From Paraburkholderia kirstenboschensis (lineage in GTDB: Bacteria; Pseudomonadota; Gammaproteobacteria; Burkholderiales; Burkholderiaceae): DNA of 64,000 nt. A program made the translations under genes and the position numbers. Shown here piece by piece: positions 36,197-45,232 of the stretch. The first letter of the stretch is position 1. Every line of letters begins with the position of its first letter. The stretch is from NCBI RefSeq assembly GCF_904848585.1, contig NZ_CAJHCR010000018.1, positions 1-64,000 of the forward strand. Reading direction: 5' to 3'. The notes under the pieces were generated by a model. That model saw only the letters and a list, made by a program, of their open reading frames with translations, searched no databases and was not told where the DNA came from.

Positions 36197-37184
36197 GGCG
36201 ATGTCCTTCAAGGTTGGTTTTGAATGCCGCCACCCTACCCGATCCCCTCACCGGTGCGCAACTGGCTTCAGAGCGGCGCCACCGAGCTGTCCTTGATGCA
36301 GCCAACGTCGCCCACCGTGGCACTGCCGTCAAAGGTCACCTTTTGTACGGTGGCCCGTTTTCCTGACGGGCCCGCGATGCCGTCCGGCCGTCTCGATCGC
36401 GAGCTGCGCATGGGTTATCGCCTTCCATGTCGCAGCGAAGCCATTACACGGTCCGCGCCGGAATCGGTCAGCACGCATTCGACGTCGTGCGGCGAAGCGG
36501 CGAATATCCTTGCCCCTTCGCTTCCCGCTTTGCCGCCGATGAGGCGAACCGCCGACCGCCATCCCCTGCGGGTTTGTGCGCCCGCCCGTCGCGCTCGCCT
36601 CGCCTTCAGCCGACGCCGCTCGTACCCGGCGAACTCACGTCAAGCTATCCTCAAGGGCGCCCGCGACGGAAATCGAAGACCGAGCAAGCGATTCGCGTCC
36701 GTCCAGTTTTGATAACTGCTATTACCAAAACTGCATTCAATGCATCGAGTCTCGGAACTCCTTCCTTCGACAGGTCACCCAACGTTAGGGCACCTGTCGC
36801 CCGGTGACGCGCCCGAGCTGCGGTTAAGATAACGGACTCCCCCTCTGCCTTTCCCCATAGCGCCATCACGTAGCCGCGCGACGCTGAGCGTTGCGTCCCG
36901 TCGCTCAACCCGGTGTCGGCGATCACGGGCACGCCCTCTCACGGCGCTTAATGGTGCCAGGCCGTATTGCACCACTAGCTCATGCCGCCCGCCTTTTCGC
37001 CGCCTGTGCCCAGATCCAACAAGCGACCTCCCGAAGACACTCACCTATCGCCACGGAGGCCATGTGCCGGAGCCCCGGCCTAATGGCTCTGACGCTCGAT
37101 CTACGGCAGCTTTGTTTCCAGTGATGCTGGCACCTGTCGAACCAACTGATACCCGGCCACGGTTATCGAATGGCGCGCCGCTTG
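36197..37184. other. Region without a recognisable gene
   Basis: Nearly 1 kb upstream of the HU gene and downstream of the RES toxin holds scattered short open frames on both strands but no recognised protein, IS end or structured RNA. The HU promoter should lie in its first 150 bases. Confidence 0.4.
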
Positions 37185-37661
37185 TTATAGCGGCGCCGCG
37201 GCACGCCGCAGTAACCACGGATCAGTCAGCCACTCCTCACGGGCTCCGATTTCAACATGGACAAAATCCGTGTGATCGGGGTTGAGCAGATAGTTGGTTT
37301 CAGCAGGAACGACTGCACTGGGAACAGCCAGCACGGCACTAGCGCGCGTTTGCGACCACGTCGTCCCGACCTGCTGCAGTTCAGCGCGCGCGGAGATGTC
37401 CCGCCAGTCGGCGGGCAAACTGGCTGGATCGATCCGTTCCACGATTGTTTCGGGGAATCTGGCTGGAATCATCACATAATGCGCACGCAACGGCGAATCC
37501 TGGACCAGCATCTCCAGAAGCGCCAGCGATTGCGTTTGCGCCGTGTACACCATCGCGACGCCTTTGGGATTCCACCGGCCACCGTAGAGTCGTGCGCCCT
37601 CACCCGAGAAAGCGGTATCCGCATACCGCTGGGTGACCACCCGCCATACGGTGAGCATCAC
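37185..37661 (-). CDS. RES-domain toxin
   Basis: The 158-residue protein belongs to the RES family, which degrades NAD+ (by hydrolysis or phosphorolysis) and arrests growth. It has the three family residues: Arg in WRVVTQRYADTAFSGEGARL, Glu in ALLEMLVQD, and Ser of the C-terminal region (VPSAVVPAETNYLLNPDHTD). The N-terminal LYGGRWNPKGVAMVYTA motif is strong. The start overlaps the antitoxin stop. The family biochemistry is established for homologues; activity here is inferred. Confidence 0.9.
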   Translation of the reverse strand: MMLTVWRVVTQRYADTAFSGEGARLYGGRWNPKGVAMVYTAQTQSLALLEMLVQDSPLRAHYVMIPARFPETIVERIDPASLPADWRDISARAELQQVGTTWSQTRASAVLAVPSAVVPAETNYLLNPDHTDFVHVEIGAREEWLTDPWLLRRAAAPL

Positions 37662-38098
37662 GCAAACACGCCATGCTCGATGCGCCCGAGCGTGTCCATC
37701 ACACTATCGGCGCCGATGTCAGTATCGACGAGGCTGAGGGGCGTCGCGCCCTCCAGCGCAGCGATCGGAGTCTTAAGCCAGGCGAGTGCCGGGTCAAGAG
37801 CCTCGAAAACCTCTGCGGCGCGCGCGACCACGCGCGCAAGCCGCAGCAGCTTTGTTGACTCTTCACGACTCAGGACACCTTCGCGCTTGCGACGTGCCAG
37901 AGTCCGCTCAGGAATATCGAGTGCCTGCGCCAATTCCGCTTGCGATAATCCGATCGATCTGAGCATCGCGTCGAGCGCCTGGGACGAAATCCCATGACGG
38001 ACCACGTCCACCCACTCAAGACCCGACCGGGGCGCGCGTGGGAACACAGTGCGACCGCCGAGCAGTGAGTCGGCTGACACCCTTCCGGTAAGATTCAT
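37658..38098 (-). CDS. Xre-type antitoxin of the RES toxin (DUF2384)
   Basis: This 146-residue protein pairs an N-terminal Cro/C1-like helix-turn-helix (LSQAELAQALDIPERTLARR) with a C-terminal DUF2384 toxin-binding domain (FEALDPALAWLKTPIAALEG, ATPLSLVDTDIGADSVMDTL). An aggaggg site precedes ATG 38098 by nine bases; the longer frame lacks one. The overlap with the toxin gene and the order antitoxin-toxin are normal for Xre-RES modules. Confidence 0.9.
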   Translation of the reverse strand: MNLTGRVSADSLLGGRTVFPRAPRSGLEWVDVVRHGISSQALDAMLRSIGLSQAELAQALDIPERTLARRKREGVLSREESTKLLRLARVVARAAEVFEALDPALAWLKTPIAALEGATPLSLVDTDIGADSVMDTLGRIEHGVFA

Positions 38099-38111
38099 GA
38101 TTGCACCCTCC

Positions 38112-38145
38112 TGCCATTTGGCATCTACGTTATACCAAAATGGCA
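38112..38145 (-). promoter_or_regulatory. Promoter and operator of the Xre-RES module
   Basis: Inverted arms tgccatttgg (38112-38121) and ccaaaatggca (38135-38145) match except for one extra base and lie just upstream of the antitoxin. On the minus strand a -10-like TATAAC sits between them. Xre antitoxins normally autoregulate through such sites, so this is a candidate operator; its use is inferred. Confidence 0.6.
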
Positions 38146-38429
38146 TTATCTGTCTGCGGCTGTGACGTGACATGCGGCGTCCTTGCCTCCCGCCGGGGGA
38201 CGAAGGCGCCGTTTGCGCGCCGTGCCGGTGTCAATAGGCATGCCGAACTACAATCATTTAACCGGTCTGAACCCGCTTCACTCGAGCTTGCGTTGCGCTG
38301 GTTATGGATGGCTATGCGCGGATTTTCCGGGCTGCGTTGACGCCGTTCAGGCGGGCGCCCGGCAGATCGGCCGGGCGCGATTGATTCGATCGCAGCAGGC
38401 ATAGGCGACGCCCTGGGCAGGAGGAGACC
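38146..38429. other. Divergent gap between xre and UPF0182 gene
   Basis: These 284 bases separate divergent genes and should carry the UPF0182 promoter. Nothing coding was recognised. Confidence 0.35.
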
Positions 38430-41186
38430 ATGCGGTCAGGAGTGAAGTCCGGCGGGCGACTGAGACGGTATGCAATCACGACGATGGCCCTCATCGCCGG
38501 CCTGATTGTCGTCGGACGCATCACCGGCTGCCTGGTCGACTGGCTGTGGTTCTCTTCAATCGGGTATGTTGGCGTCTTCTGGACCATTCTTTCCGCGAGA
38601 GCGCTGATTTTTGCCGCCGTGTTCGCAGTCTCGGCATGCGCGGTATGGCTGTCTGGGATTTTGGCGCATCGTTACGCGAGGGGCCTCGATACCTCGCGAG
38701 CGGAAGCAGCCGGCCCGTCGGGTGCGACGGAACTCACTGGCGATGTGGTCGAACTGATTGCGCCGCGTATTCCCTGGCGCTCCAGTATTGCCTGCGTCGC
38801 CGTCGTATCTGGGCTGGTTATCGCCGCCAGCGAAATCTCGTGCTGGGACATCGCGCTTCGCTTTATTTACCAGGTGCCTGTTGGCGAGCGCGATCCGATT
38901 TTTGAGCGGGACATCAGCTTTTATCTCTTCTCGCTCCCCGCGTACGTTGCGCTCAAGAACTTGCTGCTGCGGCTAACCTTCGGCAGCGCGATCGCAGCAG
39001 GTGCTGTCTACGGATTGCGCGGCGACATCGCACTGGAGCGGCCGCCACGGACGCTCTCGCCCGCCGCCATCACTCATGGTTCGGCACTGCTCGGCTTGTT
39101 CTTTGCGGTGAAGGCCTGGTCATGGTGGCTCGACCGCTTTCTCCTGCTCTATGGCGACAACGGTGTCGTAGTCGGCGCCAGTTATACCGATGTCCATGTC
39201 GAGTTGCCGGTCCTGTGGATGCTTGTCGGCCTCGCCGCGACCTCATCCGTCGCCCTTTGGATCAACATGCGCCGGCGGAGCTACCGGCTGCCGGCCATTG
39301 TTGCGCTGCTCGTATTCGGCAGTTCGTTTGCGTCCGCCGTGATCTATCCGGCGCTGTTTCAGCGCTTCTATGTCAAACCGAGCGAGCTGCGGCTGGAAAC
39401 TCCCTATATCGAGCACAATATCGCGCTAACGCGACAGGCTTACGGCCTCGCGCAGATTGCGGTCCAACCGTTCGAGGCCGGGCAGGAACTGACTCTCGAC
39501 TCGCTGCAGACCAATCGCGCGACCATCGACAACATCCGGCTATGGGATGTGCAGCCGCTGATGGACACCTACGCACAATTGCAGGAGATCAGGACTTACT
39601 ACAAATTTCTCTCGGTGGACATCGACCGCTACCAGCTTGACACCGGTTACAGGCAGGTGATGCTGTCGGCGCGCGAACTGGAACCGGCGATGCTTCCGCC
39701 GAACGCCCAAACCTGGGTGAACCAGCATCTTATCTTCACTCACGGCATCGGCGTTGTGATGTCTCCGGTCACCGAGAAATCCACTGAGGGCTTGCCCTCC
39801 TTTTATCTGCGGGATATTCCGCCCGTCTCCCAGGGCGGCCCGACCCTTCGCGAACCACGTCTCTATTTCAGTGCAGGCCGGCAGTATTACGTCATCGTGA
39901 CGGGCAATGTAGCTGAATTCGACTATCCAAAAGGGGCGGACAATGCATACACCACGTATAACGGGCGCGACGGCGTCACCATCGGCAGCGTGGCACGCCG
40001 TGGTCTCTTCGCCTGGCAGCTCGACGACCCCAACATCCTGTTGAGCGGCTATATCACACACCAGAGCCGGATCCTGCTTCACCGCAACATTCAGGACCGC
40101 GTGCGTACGATCGCGCCGTTCCTGAGTCTTGATCACGACCCCTATGTTGTCGCAAGCAATGGGCGCCTCTTCTGGCTACAGGACACCTACACCGTCAGCC
40201 AGTGGTTTCCTTACTCCCGGCCAGGTTTCGGCGACGGCGCCAATTACATCCGCAACGCGGTCAAGGTCGTGGTCGACGCGTACAACGGCACGGTCGATTT
40301 CTACGTCAGCGATCCCGCCGATCCGCTCCTGCGCACGTACGAGCGCATCTTCCCCGGCTTGTTCAAGCCCTTGGACGCGATGCCACTGGAGCTTCGGCAG
40401 CATATCCGCTACCCCGAAGACCTGTTCCTGATCCAGGCACAGGTCTACCGCGCTTATCATATGGATGCGCCGGAGGTCTTCTACAATCGCGAGGATCTGT
40501 GGCAGTTTCCCCGGGAGCTGGTCGGAATGGATGGCGGAAGCGCCGCCAGCACCATGCCGCCTTACTACACGATCATGCGACTCCCCGGCGACGCACGCGC
40601 CGAGTTTATCCTCATGCTGCCGATGGTGCCGAGCCAGCGGGAGAACATGATTGCATGGCTGGCGGCGCGCTGCGATCCGTCCGGATATGGCAGACTCATC
40701 GTCTATACGTTCCCCAAGGACAAGCTGGTCTATGGGCCGTTTCAGATCGAAGCGCGTATTCAGCAAAACACCGAGATCTCGCAGCAGATCTCACTGTGGA
40801 ACCAGATGGGCTCACGCGTGATTCGCGGTCATCTTGTGGTCGTGCCAATCGAGAACTCGATCCTCCACGTTTCTCCACTCTATTTGCGCGCGGCGTCCGG
40901 GCAGTTACCTGAATTGAAGCGGGTGATCGCCGCCTACGGTGACCGTGTGGTGATGGAAGACAGCCTGGGTGAAGCTCTGGCGGCGCTTTTCAAGAAGACC
41001 TCGCAAACGGCAACGCCAGCGAGGGGCACAGCGAACGCGCGCGCACGCGAGGCGCTAGCACATTATGACCGCGCCATTGAGCGACTGAAGGCAGGAGACT
41101 GGAGCGGCTTCGGAGCAGAACTGGATACCCTGCGGCCATTGCTCGAAGCACTCGACGCCGGCCGTTCCGGCGGCGATCAGAAGTGA
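38430..41186 (+). CDS. UPF0182 family large membrane protein
   Basis: The 918-residue protein matches the UPF0182 (COG1615) family. The first 300 residues hold about seven transmembrane helices (TTMALIAGLIVVGRITGCLV, LVDWLWFSSIGY). A large extracytoplasmic domain follows with family-typical ERFYVKPSEL-like, YIEHNIALTRQAYGL, WDVQPLMDTY, YYKFLSVDIDRY, PEDLFLIQAQVYRAYHM and MLPMVPSQRENMIAWLAARC segments. The C-terminal 70 residues look helical. An aggagga site precedes ATG 38430. The function is unknown. It stands alone and appears intact. Confidence 0.93.
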   Translation: MRSGVKSGGRLRRYAITTMALIAGLIVVGRITGCLVDWLWFSSIGYVGVFWTILSARALIFAAVFAVSACAVWLSGILAHRYARGLDTSRAEAAGPSGATELTGDVVELIAPRIPWRSSIACVAVVSGLVIAASEISCWDIALRFIYQVPVGERDPIFERDISFYLFSLPAYVALKNLLLRLTFGSAIAAGAVYGLRGDIALERPPRTLSPAAITHGSALLGLFFAVKAWSWWLDRFLLLYGDNGVVVGASYTDVHVELPVLWMLVGLAATSSVALWINMRRRSYRLPAIVALLVFGSSFASAVIYPALFQRFYVKPSELRLETPYIEHNIALTRQAYGLAQIAVQPFEAGQELTLDSLQTNRATIDNIRLWDVQPLMDTYAQLQEIRTYYKFLSVDIDRYQLDTGYRQVMLSARELEPAMLPPNAQTWVNQHLIFTHGIGVVMSPVTEKSTEGLPSFYLRDIPPVSQGGPTLREPRLYFSAGRQYYVIVTGNVAEFDYPKGADNAYTTYNGRDGVTIGSVARRGLFAWQLDDPNILLSGYITHQSRILLHRNIQDRVRTIAPFLSLDHDPYVVASNGRLFWLQDTYTVSQWFPYSRPGFGDGANYIRNAVKVVVDAYNGTVDFYVSDPADPLLRTYERIFPGLFKPLDAMPLELRQHIRYPEDLFLIQAQVYRAYHMDAPEVFYNREDLWQFPRELVGMDGGSAASTMPPYYTIMRLPGDARAEFILMLPMVPSQRENMIAWLAARCDPSGYGRLIVYTFPKDKLVYGPFQIEARIQQNTEISQQISLWNQMGSRVIRGHLVVVPIENSILHVSPLYLRAASGQLPELKRVIAAYGDRVVMEDSLGEALAALFKKTSQTATPARGTANARAREALAHYDRAIERLKAGDWSGFGAELDTLRPLLEALDAGRSGGDQK

Positions 41187-41233
41187 CCTGAATGCAAAAA
41201 GACGTTTACGCGTGCAGAGCGGATACAGCCCTG

Positions 41234-41715
41234 TTAAGCCATCGTAACCGATGGCGCGCAACAGATCTTTGCGCCATTGAACGTTTTCCTCATTTTCCAT
41301 GCCAACCGGCGGGAACCCTCCACCACTCCCAGGATATCGCGCCACTGATGCGTTTCCGCAATCAGGATCTGGGTGGGATGCGCCGTCGCGCAAAAATTCG
41401 GCACACCTCCGACACCGCCTTGATGGCGTTGAGAACATTGACCGGGGAAAAACCATCGCCCAGAAAAATCGCGGAGCTGTGGCCGGCAGCGATGGTCATG
41501 CCCTTCTCGCACGCCAGCCCGATAGGTGGAATCGGTGCCGGACCGGCGCACGAGGCGCTTGCGTGATGCCTTGCAAAAGGCCAAACCAAACTTGATACCT
41601 TGGACGTTACTGACCGTCGCCTCGTGAGGATCCTCGACAGACTAGATGAAGCGAGTTTGGCCCAGGATGAAGTTTGTCGCTCCGGGTTGACGACTGTTAC
41701 CGTGAGCAATTGCAT
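41234..41715 (-). pseudogene. Adenosine-specific kinase (PF04008-type) pseudogene
   Basis: Three frames on the minus strand combine to the full order of this small family: MQLLTVTVVNPERQ, NFILGQTRFI then a stop codon, SVEDPHEATVSNVQGIKFGL and AFCKASRKRLVRRSG, then GMTIAAGHSSAIFLGDGFSP, VNVLNAIKAVSEVCRIF, then CATAHPTQILIAETHQWRDI and LGVVEGSRRLAWKM. At least two frameshifts and one stop make it non-functional, but no segment is lost, so decay is fairly recent. Confidence 0.8.
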
Positions 41716-42244
41716 ATCAGACCTCGCTCTGTGTCTCGATTTGTCCCGGTTCGATGCTCAACGCGAACGACCGCCTTGATTTGAAGACGACGGAGCGGGA
41801 ACCTGGAAACATTATGATCGGCAGCATGCGACGACCGTCAGATGCTGCCCCTCTCGTCGAGCTTGGAAAGTGCCGCCAATTGCGCTAGCCGAAATGCCAG
41901 ACACTTTCTCAATCGCTAGGTATCGGGGACCGCGCCCGATGCCCGGACGCCGTTTCCGGAACGTGGGTGCGAGCCCTCCGGGTGCCCTGCGGGCCAACGC
42001 TAGGAAACGCCCTCCCTTATTTTGCAAACTCGCGCAAAATAATAAGTACGGCTTATAACTGTTGTTCATTTCTTTCATGTCAAATAAAGAGGTCATGAAG
42101 TGCCGGAGCGTGCGGTCGAACGCCGCACGCACGGCGGCATATCCGGCCCTTTGTCCACCTGACTCCGACCACCATCCATAGTCTATGCGCCGGAAAGCGA
42201 GCGTAGCAGTCCCGACACGCCGGCCGCCTCATAACGCCGCACCA
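41716..42244. other. Region without a recognisable gene
   Basis: About 530 bases between the kinase pseudogene and the parDE operator. No recognisable protein on either strand. Confidence 0.4.
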
Positions 42245-42265
42245 CTTTGGCAAAATTTGCCAAAG
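42245..42265 (+). promoter_or_regulatory. Palindromic operator upstream of parD
   Basis: The 21-bp sequence has perfect 10-bp arms (ctttggcaaa and its complement) around one central base. It lies 17 bases before the parD start. A -35-like TTGGCA (42247-42252) sits inside it and a weak -10-like TAGAGT at 42271-42276 would put transcription start at about the ATG. RHH antitoxins usually repress through such palindromes. An outer accact/agtggt pair also surrounds it. Confidence 0.65.
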
Positions 42266-42282
42266 CGTGCTAGAGTGGTTTC

Positions 42283-42519
42283 ATGACCACCATGAACATT
42301 TCCCTACCGGATTCGCTGAAGGACTACGTCGACGAACAGGTTGGCGAGGGCGGCTACGGCACGAGTAGCGAGTACGTTCGCGAACTGATCCGAAAAGATC
42401 AGGGTCGCAAGCGTCTGCGCGCAATAATCGTGCAGGGCGCGACGTCCGGCCTCGCCGCCACTGTTGACGCCGACTACTTCGAATCGCTGCGCGCTCGCGT
42501 GCGTACTTCTCGCAAATGA
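42283..42519 (+). CDS. parD: ParD-type antitoxin
   Basis: The 78-residue protein starts MTTMNISLPDSLKDYVDEQV, the ribbon-helix-helix DNA-binding strand and helix of ParD, followed by GGYGTSSEYVRELIRKDQGR and a C-terminal toxin-binding tail. It is the first gene of a pair and overlaps the toxin by ATGA. No ribosome site precedes the ATG, in keeping with a leaderless transcript. Confidence 0.92.
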   Translation: MTTMNISLPDSLKDYVDEQVGEGGYGTSSEYVRELIRKDQGRKRLRAIIVQGATSGLAATVDADYFESLRARVRTSRK

Positions 42520-42854
42520 CGGCTAAGCCCGTCATACCGACAAGGCTGGCCAGGCAGGACGTAGAGGACGAGGTGACGCACTACGTCGTAGACGAAGGGT
42601 CGGAGCAGGCCGCGCTCGGATTCATCACGGAGATCGAGAAGGCATACGAGCGCCTCTCCAAGCGCCCGAACATCGGGTCTCCCCGTTACGCGTACGAGCT
42701 GGATATCCTAGGCCTGCGGTCGTGGCGGCTTGATCGCTATCCGCACCTGATCTTCTATATTGAGCGCGAGGCTCATGTGGAAGTTTGGCGCGTGCTCAAC
42801 GGCAAGCGTGATATTCCGACTTGGCTGGAGAGCAACGACGATGAGACTCCTTGA
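42516..42854 (+). CDS. parE: ParE-type toxin
   Basis: The 112-residue RelE/ParE-fold protein has typical features: IPTRLARQDVEDEVTHYVVD, helical EIEKAYERLSKRPNIGSPRY, and the strand pair LRSWRLDRYPHLIFYIERE, with VWRVLNGKRDIPTWLE at the end. ParE toxins inhibit DNA gyrase. Its partner parD is immediately upstream. Confidence 0.92.
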   Translation: MTAKPVIPTRLARQDVEDEVTHYVVDEGSEQAALGFITEIEKAYERLSKRPNIGSPRYAYELDILGLRSWRLDRYPHLIFYIEREAHVEVWRVLNGKRDIPTWLESNDDETP

Positions 42855-42956
42855 CAGCCTCTGCACGGCATCAGGCCCGTGAGGAGCCTTCACGCACTTC
42901 TCACCTTTGACCGCCCCATTGTGCCCGGCCATTGTATCTAACCGGCAGTGCCGATA

Positions 42957-43164
42957 CTCACAAACTAATCGCGCTGTACTGGAAGATCGACCGCAACATC
43001 GTCGACAGGCAGCTGATACGGGCTGCGTTGTCGATCAGCCTTCCCCGCCATGCGCAGATCGTCACCGCGCAACTTGGAGGCGCGGTCGAATGCGGAATTT
43101 GTGCAGCAGCTTGCTGCACAATTTGATAACCTATTCGTCTTAATACGCATAGGGTTGCGAAGTA
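42957..43164 (+). pseudogene. Possible DUF1016 (YhcG) N-terminal remnant
   Basis: Two short pieces in different frames resemble DUF1016_N: ALYWKIDRNIVDRQL near the start, and AEFVQQLAAQFDNLFVL near the end. The latter covers a perfect inverted repeat at 43099-43121 (arms ttgtgcagca, three-base loop). The similarity is brief and the reading is uncertain, but it would fit a decayed relative of the gene at 34.3 kb. Confidence 0.4.
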
Positions 43165-43237
43165 AACTTTGATTCGATTATGTCAAATTGAACGAACCGG
43201 TGGCCACCCCAAACAGACAGCCACATCTAACGGTCGG

Positions 43238-43546
43238 TCAATTGCTGCGACGCCGATACCGCAACTCCTTCTGGCTGCAAATGGCGGCCACCAGCACAAC
43301 GTCCAGCTCAGCCGCAAAACAATACAGCGCGAGATAGCCATGCGCTCCATTGGAAATGACCAGCTCGCGCATTGCGCCGGGACCACTAACAGGCCGTCCA
43401 ATTTGAGGGCTCGTCTGAAGGAGGTCTAACGCGCGAACGATATCGTCAATGTGTTTTGCGGCGCTCGCCGGGTTATGTTCAAACAGGAAGTCAAAGATCC
43501 GGCCAAAATCATCGCGTAATTCAGGCGCCAGAGTTATTCGCGCCAT
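43238..43546 (-). CDS. RelE/ParE superfamily toxin
   Basis: The 102-residue protein shows the toxin fold: MARITLAPELRDDFGRIFDF, helical HIDDIVRALDLLQTSPQIGR, the conserved PVSGPGAMRELVISNGAHGY and LALYCFAAELDVVLVAAICS strands, and a basic end (KELRYRRRSN). The start overlaps the antitoxin end by 13 bases. The target (gyrase or mRNA) is not evident. Confidence 0.87.
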   Translation of the reverse strand: MARITLAPELRDDFGRIFDFLFEHNPASAAKHIDDIVRALDLLQTSPQIGRPVSGPGAMRELVISNGAHGYLALYCFAAELDVVLVAAICSQKELRYRRRSN

Positions 43547-43818
43547 CGCTTGGCCTTCGGTGCTCCCGGATCTCGCCCTTCGGCCCGCTGGCCCAGATAG
43601 TCGCGCATGTCGGCCCACTCAATCCCGAGGCCGTTCTCCAGCATGGTTGCCTGGCGCTCGTTACCTTCAGTCAGGAATTCGCGACGCAGTTCTTCGCTGG
43701 TGACCCTCTCGGCAATCGCCTCCAGCATGAAGCTGTGGCCTGTACTTCCCGATTCTTCTGCAAGTGTCCAGATCCGATCGCGGAGTTCCGGCGGAAGGCG
43801 GAGGGTGGTGGTAGACAT
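43534..43818 (-). CDS. Ribbon-helix-helix antitoxin
   Basis: The 94-residue protein begins MSTTTLRLPPELRDRIWTLA, a ribbon-helix-helix strand and helix, followed by SGSTGHSFMLEAIAERVTSE and a charged toxin-binding tail. An agagg site lies just before ATG 43818. It is the first gene of the pair. Confidence 0.87.
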   Translation of the reverse strand: MSTTTLRLPPELRDRIWTLAEESGSTGHSFMLEAIAERVTSEELRREFLTEGNERQATMLENGLGIEWADMRDYLGQRAEGRDPGAPKAKRWRE

Positions 43819-44288
43819 AGAGACCTCTCATGTGTCACATCTGTGCTACCTCATACTCTCTCAAGTTTGCCGGCGCACGCAGTCATCCAATCCCAATCCC
43901 AAGCACGTGAACCACACAAAAAAGGACAAGTTACAGCGCTCGAACCGTTTGACCTTCCGCAACGGCCGCCCCGTGAGGGTGCGTCGCGAGGGCGGCGCTG
44001 TTAAGGTTCACATCAGCTTTTCCGTATACGATTAAAGAAATTCCTCGTCACGGTTTGGGACGGATTAAGCGTTAACACCTATCAAGGTTGTAGACGGCCT
44101 TCCGTTAATCGCGCTAAGCGCGCAAAAGCGCTAACGTTTGCGGGCTGTTGTGGACGGCTGGTAAGTCGGTCCCAGGCGTCCTTGTCGTAGCTTCGTTCCC
44201 CAACGCACGGCGCGATAGCGAGGACGTGGGAGGCGGCTGACCGCGTCAGGTCACCACCCGCGTGATAGGCAAACCAGGGGCACATGCC
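43819..44288. other. Region without a recognisable gene
   Basis: About 470 bases between the antitoxin and the small gene at 44289. It must hold the promoters of both. A short open end (RLTFRNGRPVRVRREGGAVK) near 43950-44035 is protein-like but has no convincing start. Confidence 0.35.
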
Positions 44289-44516
44289 ATGCAGAAAAAG
44301 CCAATGGACTACGGCCGGAGCGACATCGGGGAACTCGAAAGAGCGGTCAACACGCTTGTCCACCGCCCGGTACTGATCCGCCGCGAATACTGGAGATCGG
44401 AAGTCGAGCGTCTGCTGGGACGTACCGACATAACAGCTCGGGACCGGCTGCGACTGCACGCGTTACATGACCTGCTTGGACATGTCATGGAGGAAGGCTG
44501 TGTTCATCTCAATTGA
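44289..44516 (+). CDS. Small protein of unknown function upstream of fliG
   Basis: The 75-residue protein (MQKKPMDYGRSDIGELERAV, then NTLVHRPVLIRREYWRSEVE and LLGRTDITARDRLRLHALHD) is charged and mostly helical, without signal or membrane segment. ATG 44289 is preferred; 44262 in frame is possible. It lies in the same direction as the next genes leading to fliG, suggesting one operon. I do not recognise a family. Confidence 0.6.
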   Translation: MQKKPMDYGRSDIGELERAVNTLVHRPVLIRREYWRSEVERLLGRTDITARDRLRLHALHDLLGHVMEEGCVHLN

Positions 44517-44728
44517 ACCGCCTGCATCAGTGTTTGAACACTGATGCGAGCGCCGATCGCGATGACGCGTACGCAGCAGAGGCCGAGCGTAACCCAAAGA
44601 TGACGATCCGCATGCGGACGACAGATGTCCTGTCTGCCTTCCCTTCCGCAACCCCGTGCGTAGCCGCTTCATCCAATGCGGGCACCGCGCCCCTTGTAGC
44701 TCGCGGCGAGGCTGATGGAGGCCCGGGA

Positions 44729-45118
44729 ATGAAACGCGCGCAGCCGGACAAGGATGACGCCCGCGTCGCAATGCAGCCCGACCACGCGCGGCTGCTGGCG
44801 GACCTCTACATTCTCTCAAGTGCCGCTGCGCAGCTCGGGGGTTATGGGCTTGAGGTGCCCAGTTCGCAATGGCGGGCGCTGGTTCAGCAAACGCAGGCCG
44901 CGAGGACCGCCGTCGGTACAAATGAAGGCACAGGGGCCAATGACGGCCATGCCGCACTCGGCCAGTTGATCACAATGTGTGAGGACATCATCGAACTCTA
45001 CACGACCGGGCAGCGGTGCCCGCCAGCCATCTGGCGTGAAGTGGGGCGGCTCGGGCGCGATGCCTACGCGTACGTCTGTGCGGGCGTTACCTGCCAGGGC
45101 GAGTCACTGAGTGACTGA
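44729..45118 (+). CDS. Unknown protein upstream of fliG
   Basis: The frame is open from a TTG at 44513 that overlaps the previous stop. ATG 44729 has a clear ggagg site eight bases before it and starts the ordered part, so a protein of about 129 residues is preferred: MQPDHARLLADLYILSSAAA, GYGLEVPSSQWRALVQQTQA, LGQLITMCEDIIELYTTGQR and REVGRLGRDAYAYVCAGVTC. It looks helical and soluble. It is not recognised as any known flagellar protein. Confidence 0.6.
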   Translation: MKRAQPDKDDARVAMQPDHARLLADLYILSSAAAQLGGYGLEVPSSQWRALVQQTQAARTAVGTNEGTGANDGHAALGQLITMCEDIIELYTTGQRCPPAIWREVGRLGRDAYAYVCAGVTCQGESLSD

Positions 45119-45232
45119 TACATGCAGTTCTGGTAGCCAGCCCGTCTTTGCAGACGACCGATTTGGTATCGGCGTGACCCGGCTGCATGCCCGGAGTTTT
45201 GTCTTGCGCTTTCGGCGGACGGGGCACGCTCG

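Noticed and set aside
44513..44728. N-terminal extension of the gene upstream of fliG, starting at TTG 44513
   Set aside because: The segment is low in protein-like pattern and the ATG at 44729 has a much better ribosome site.
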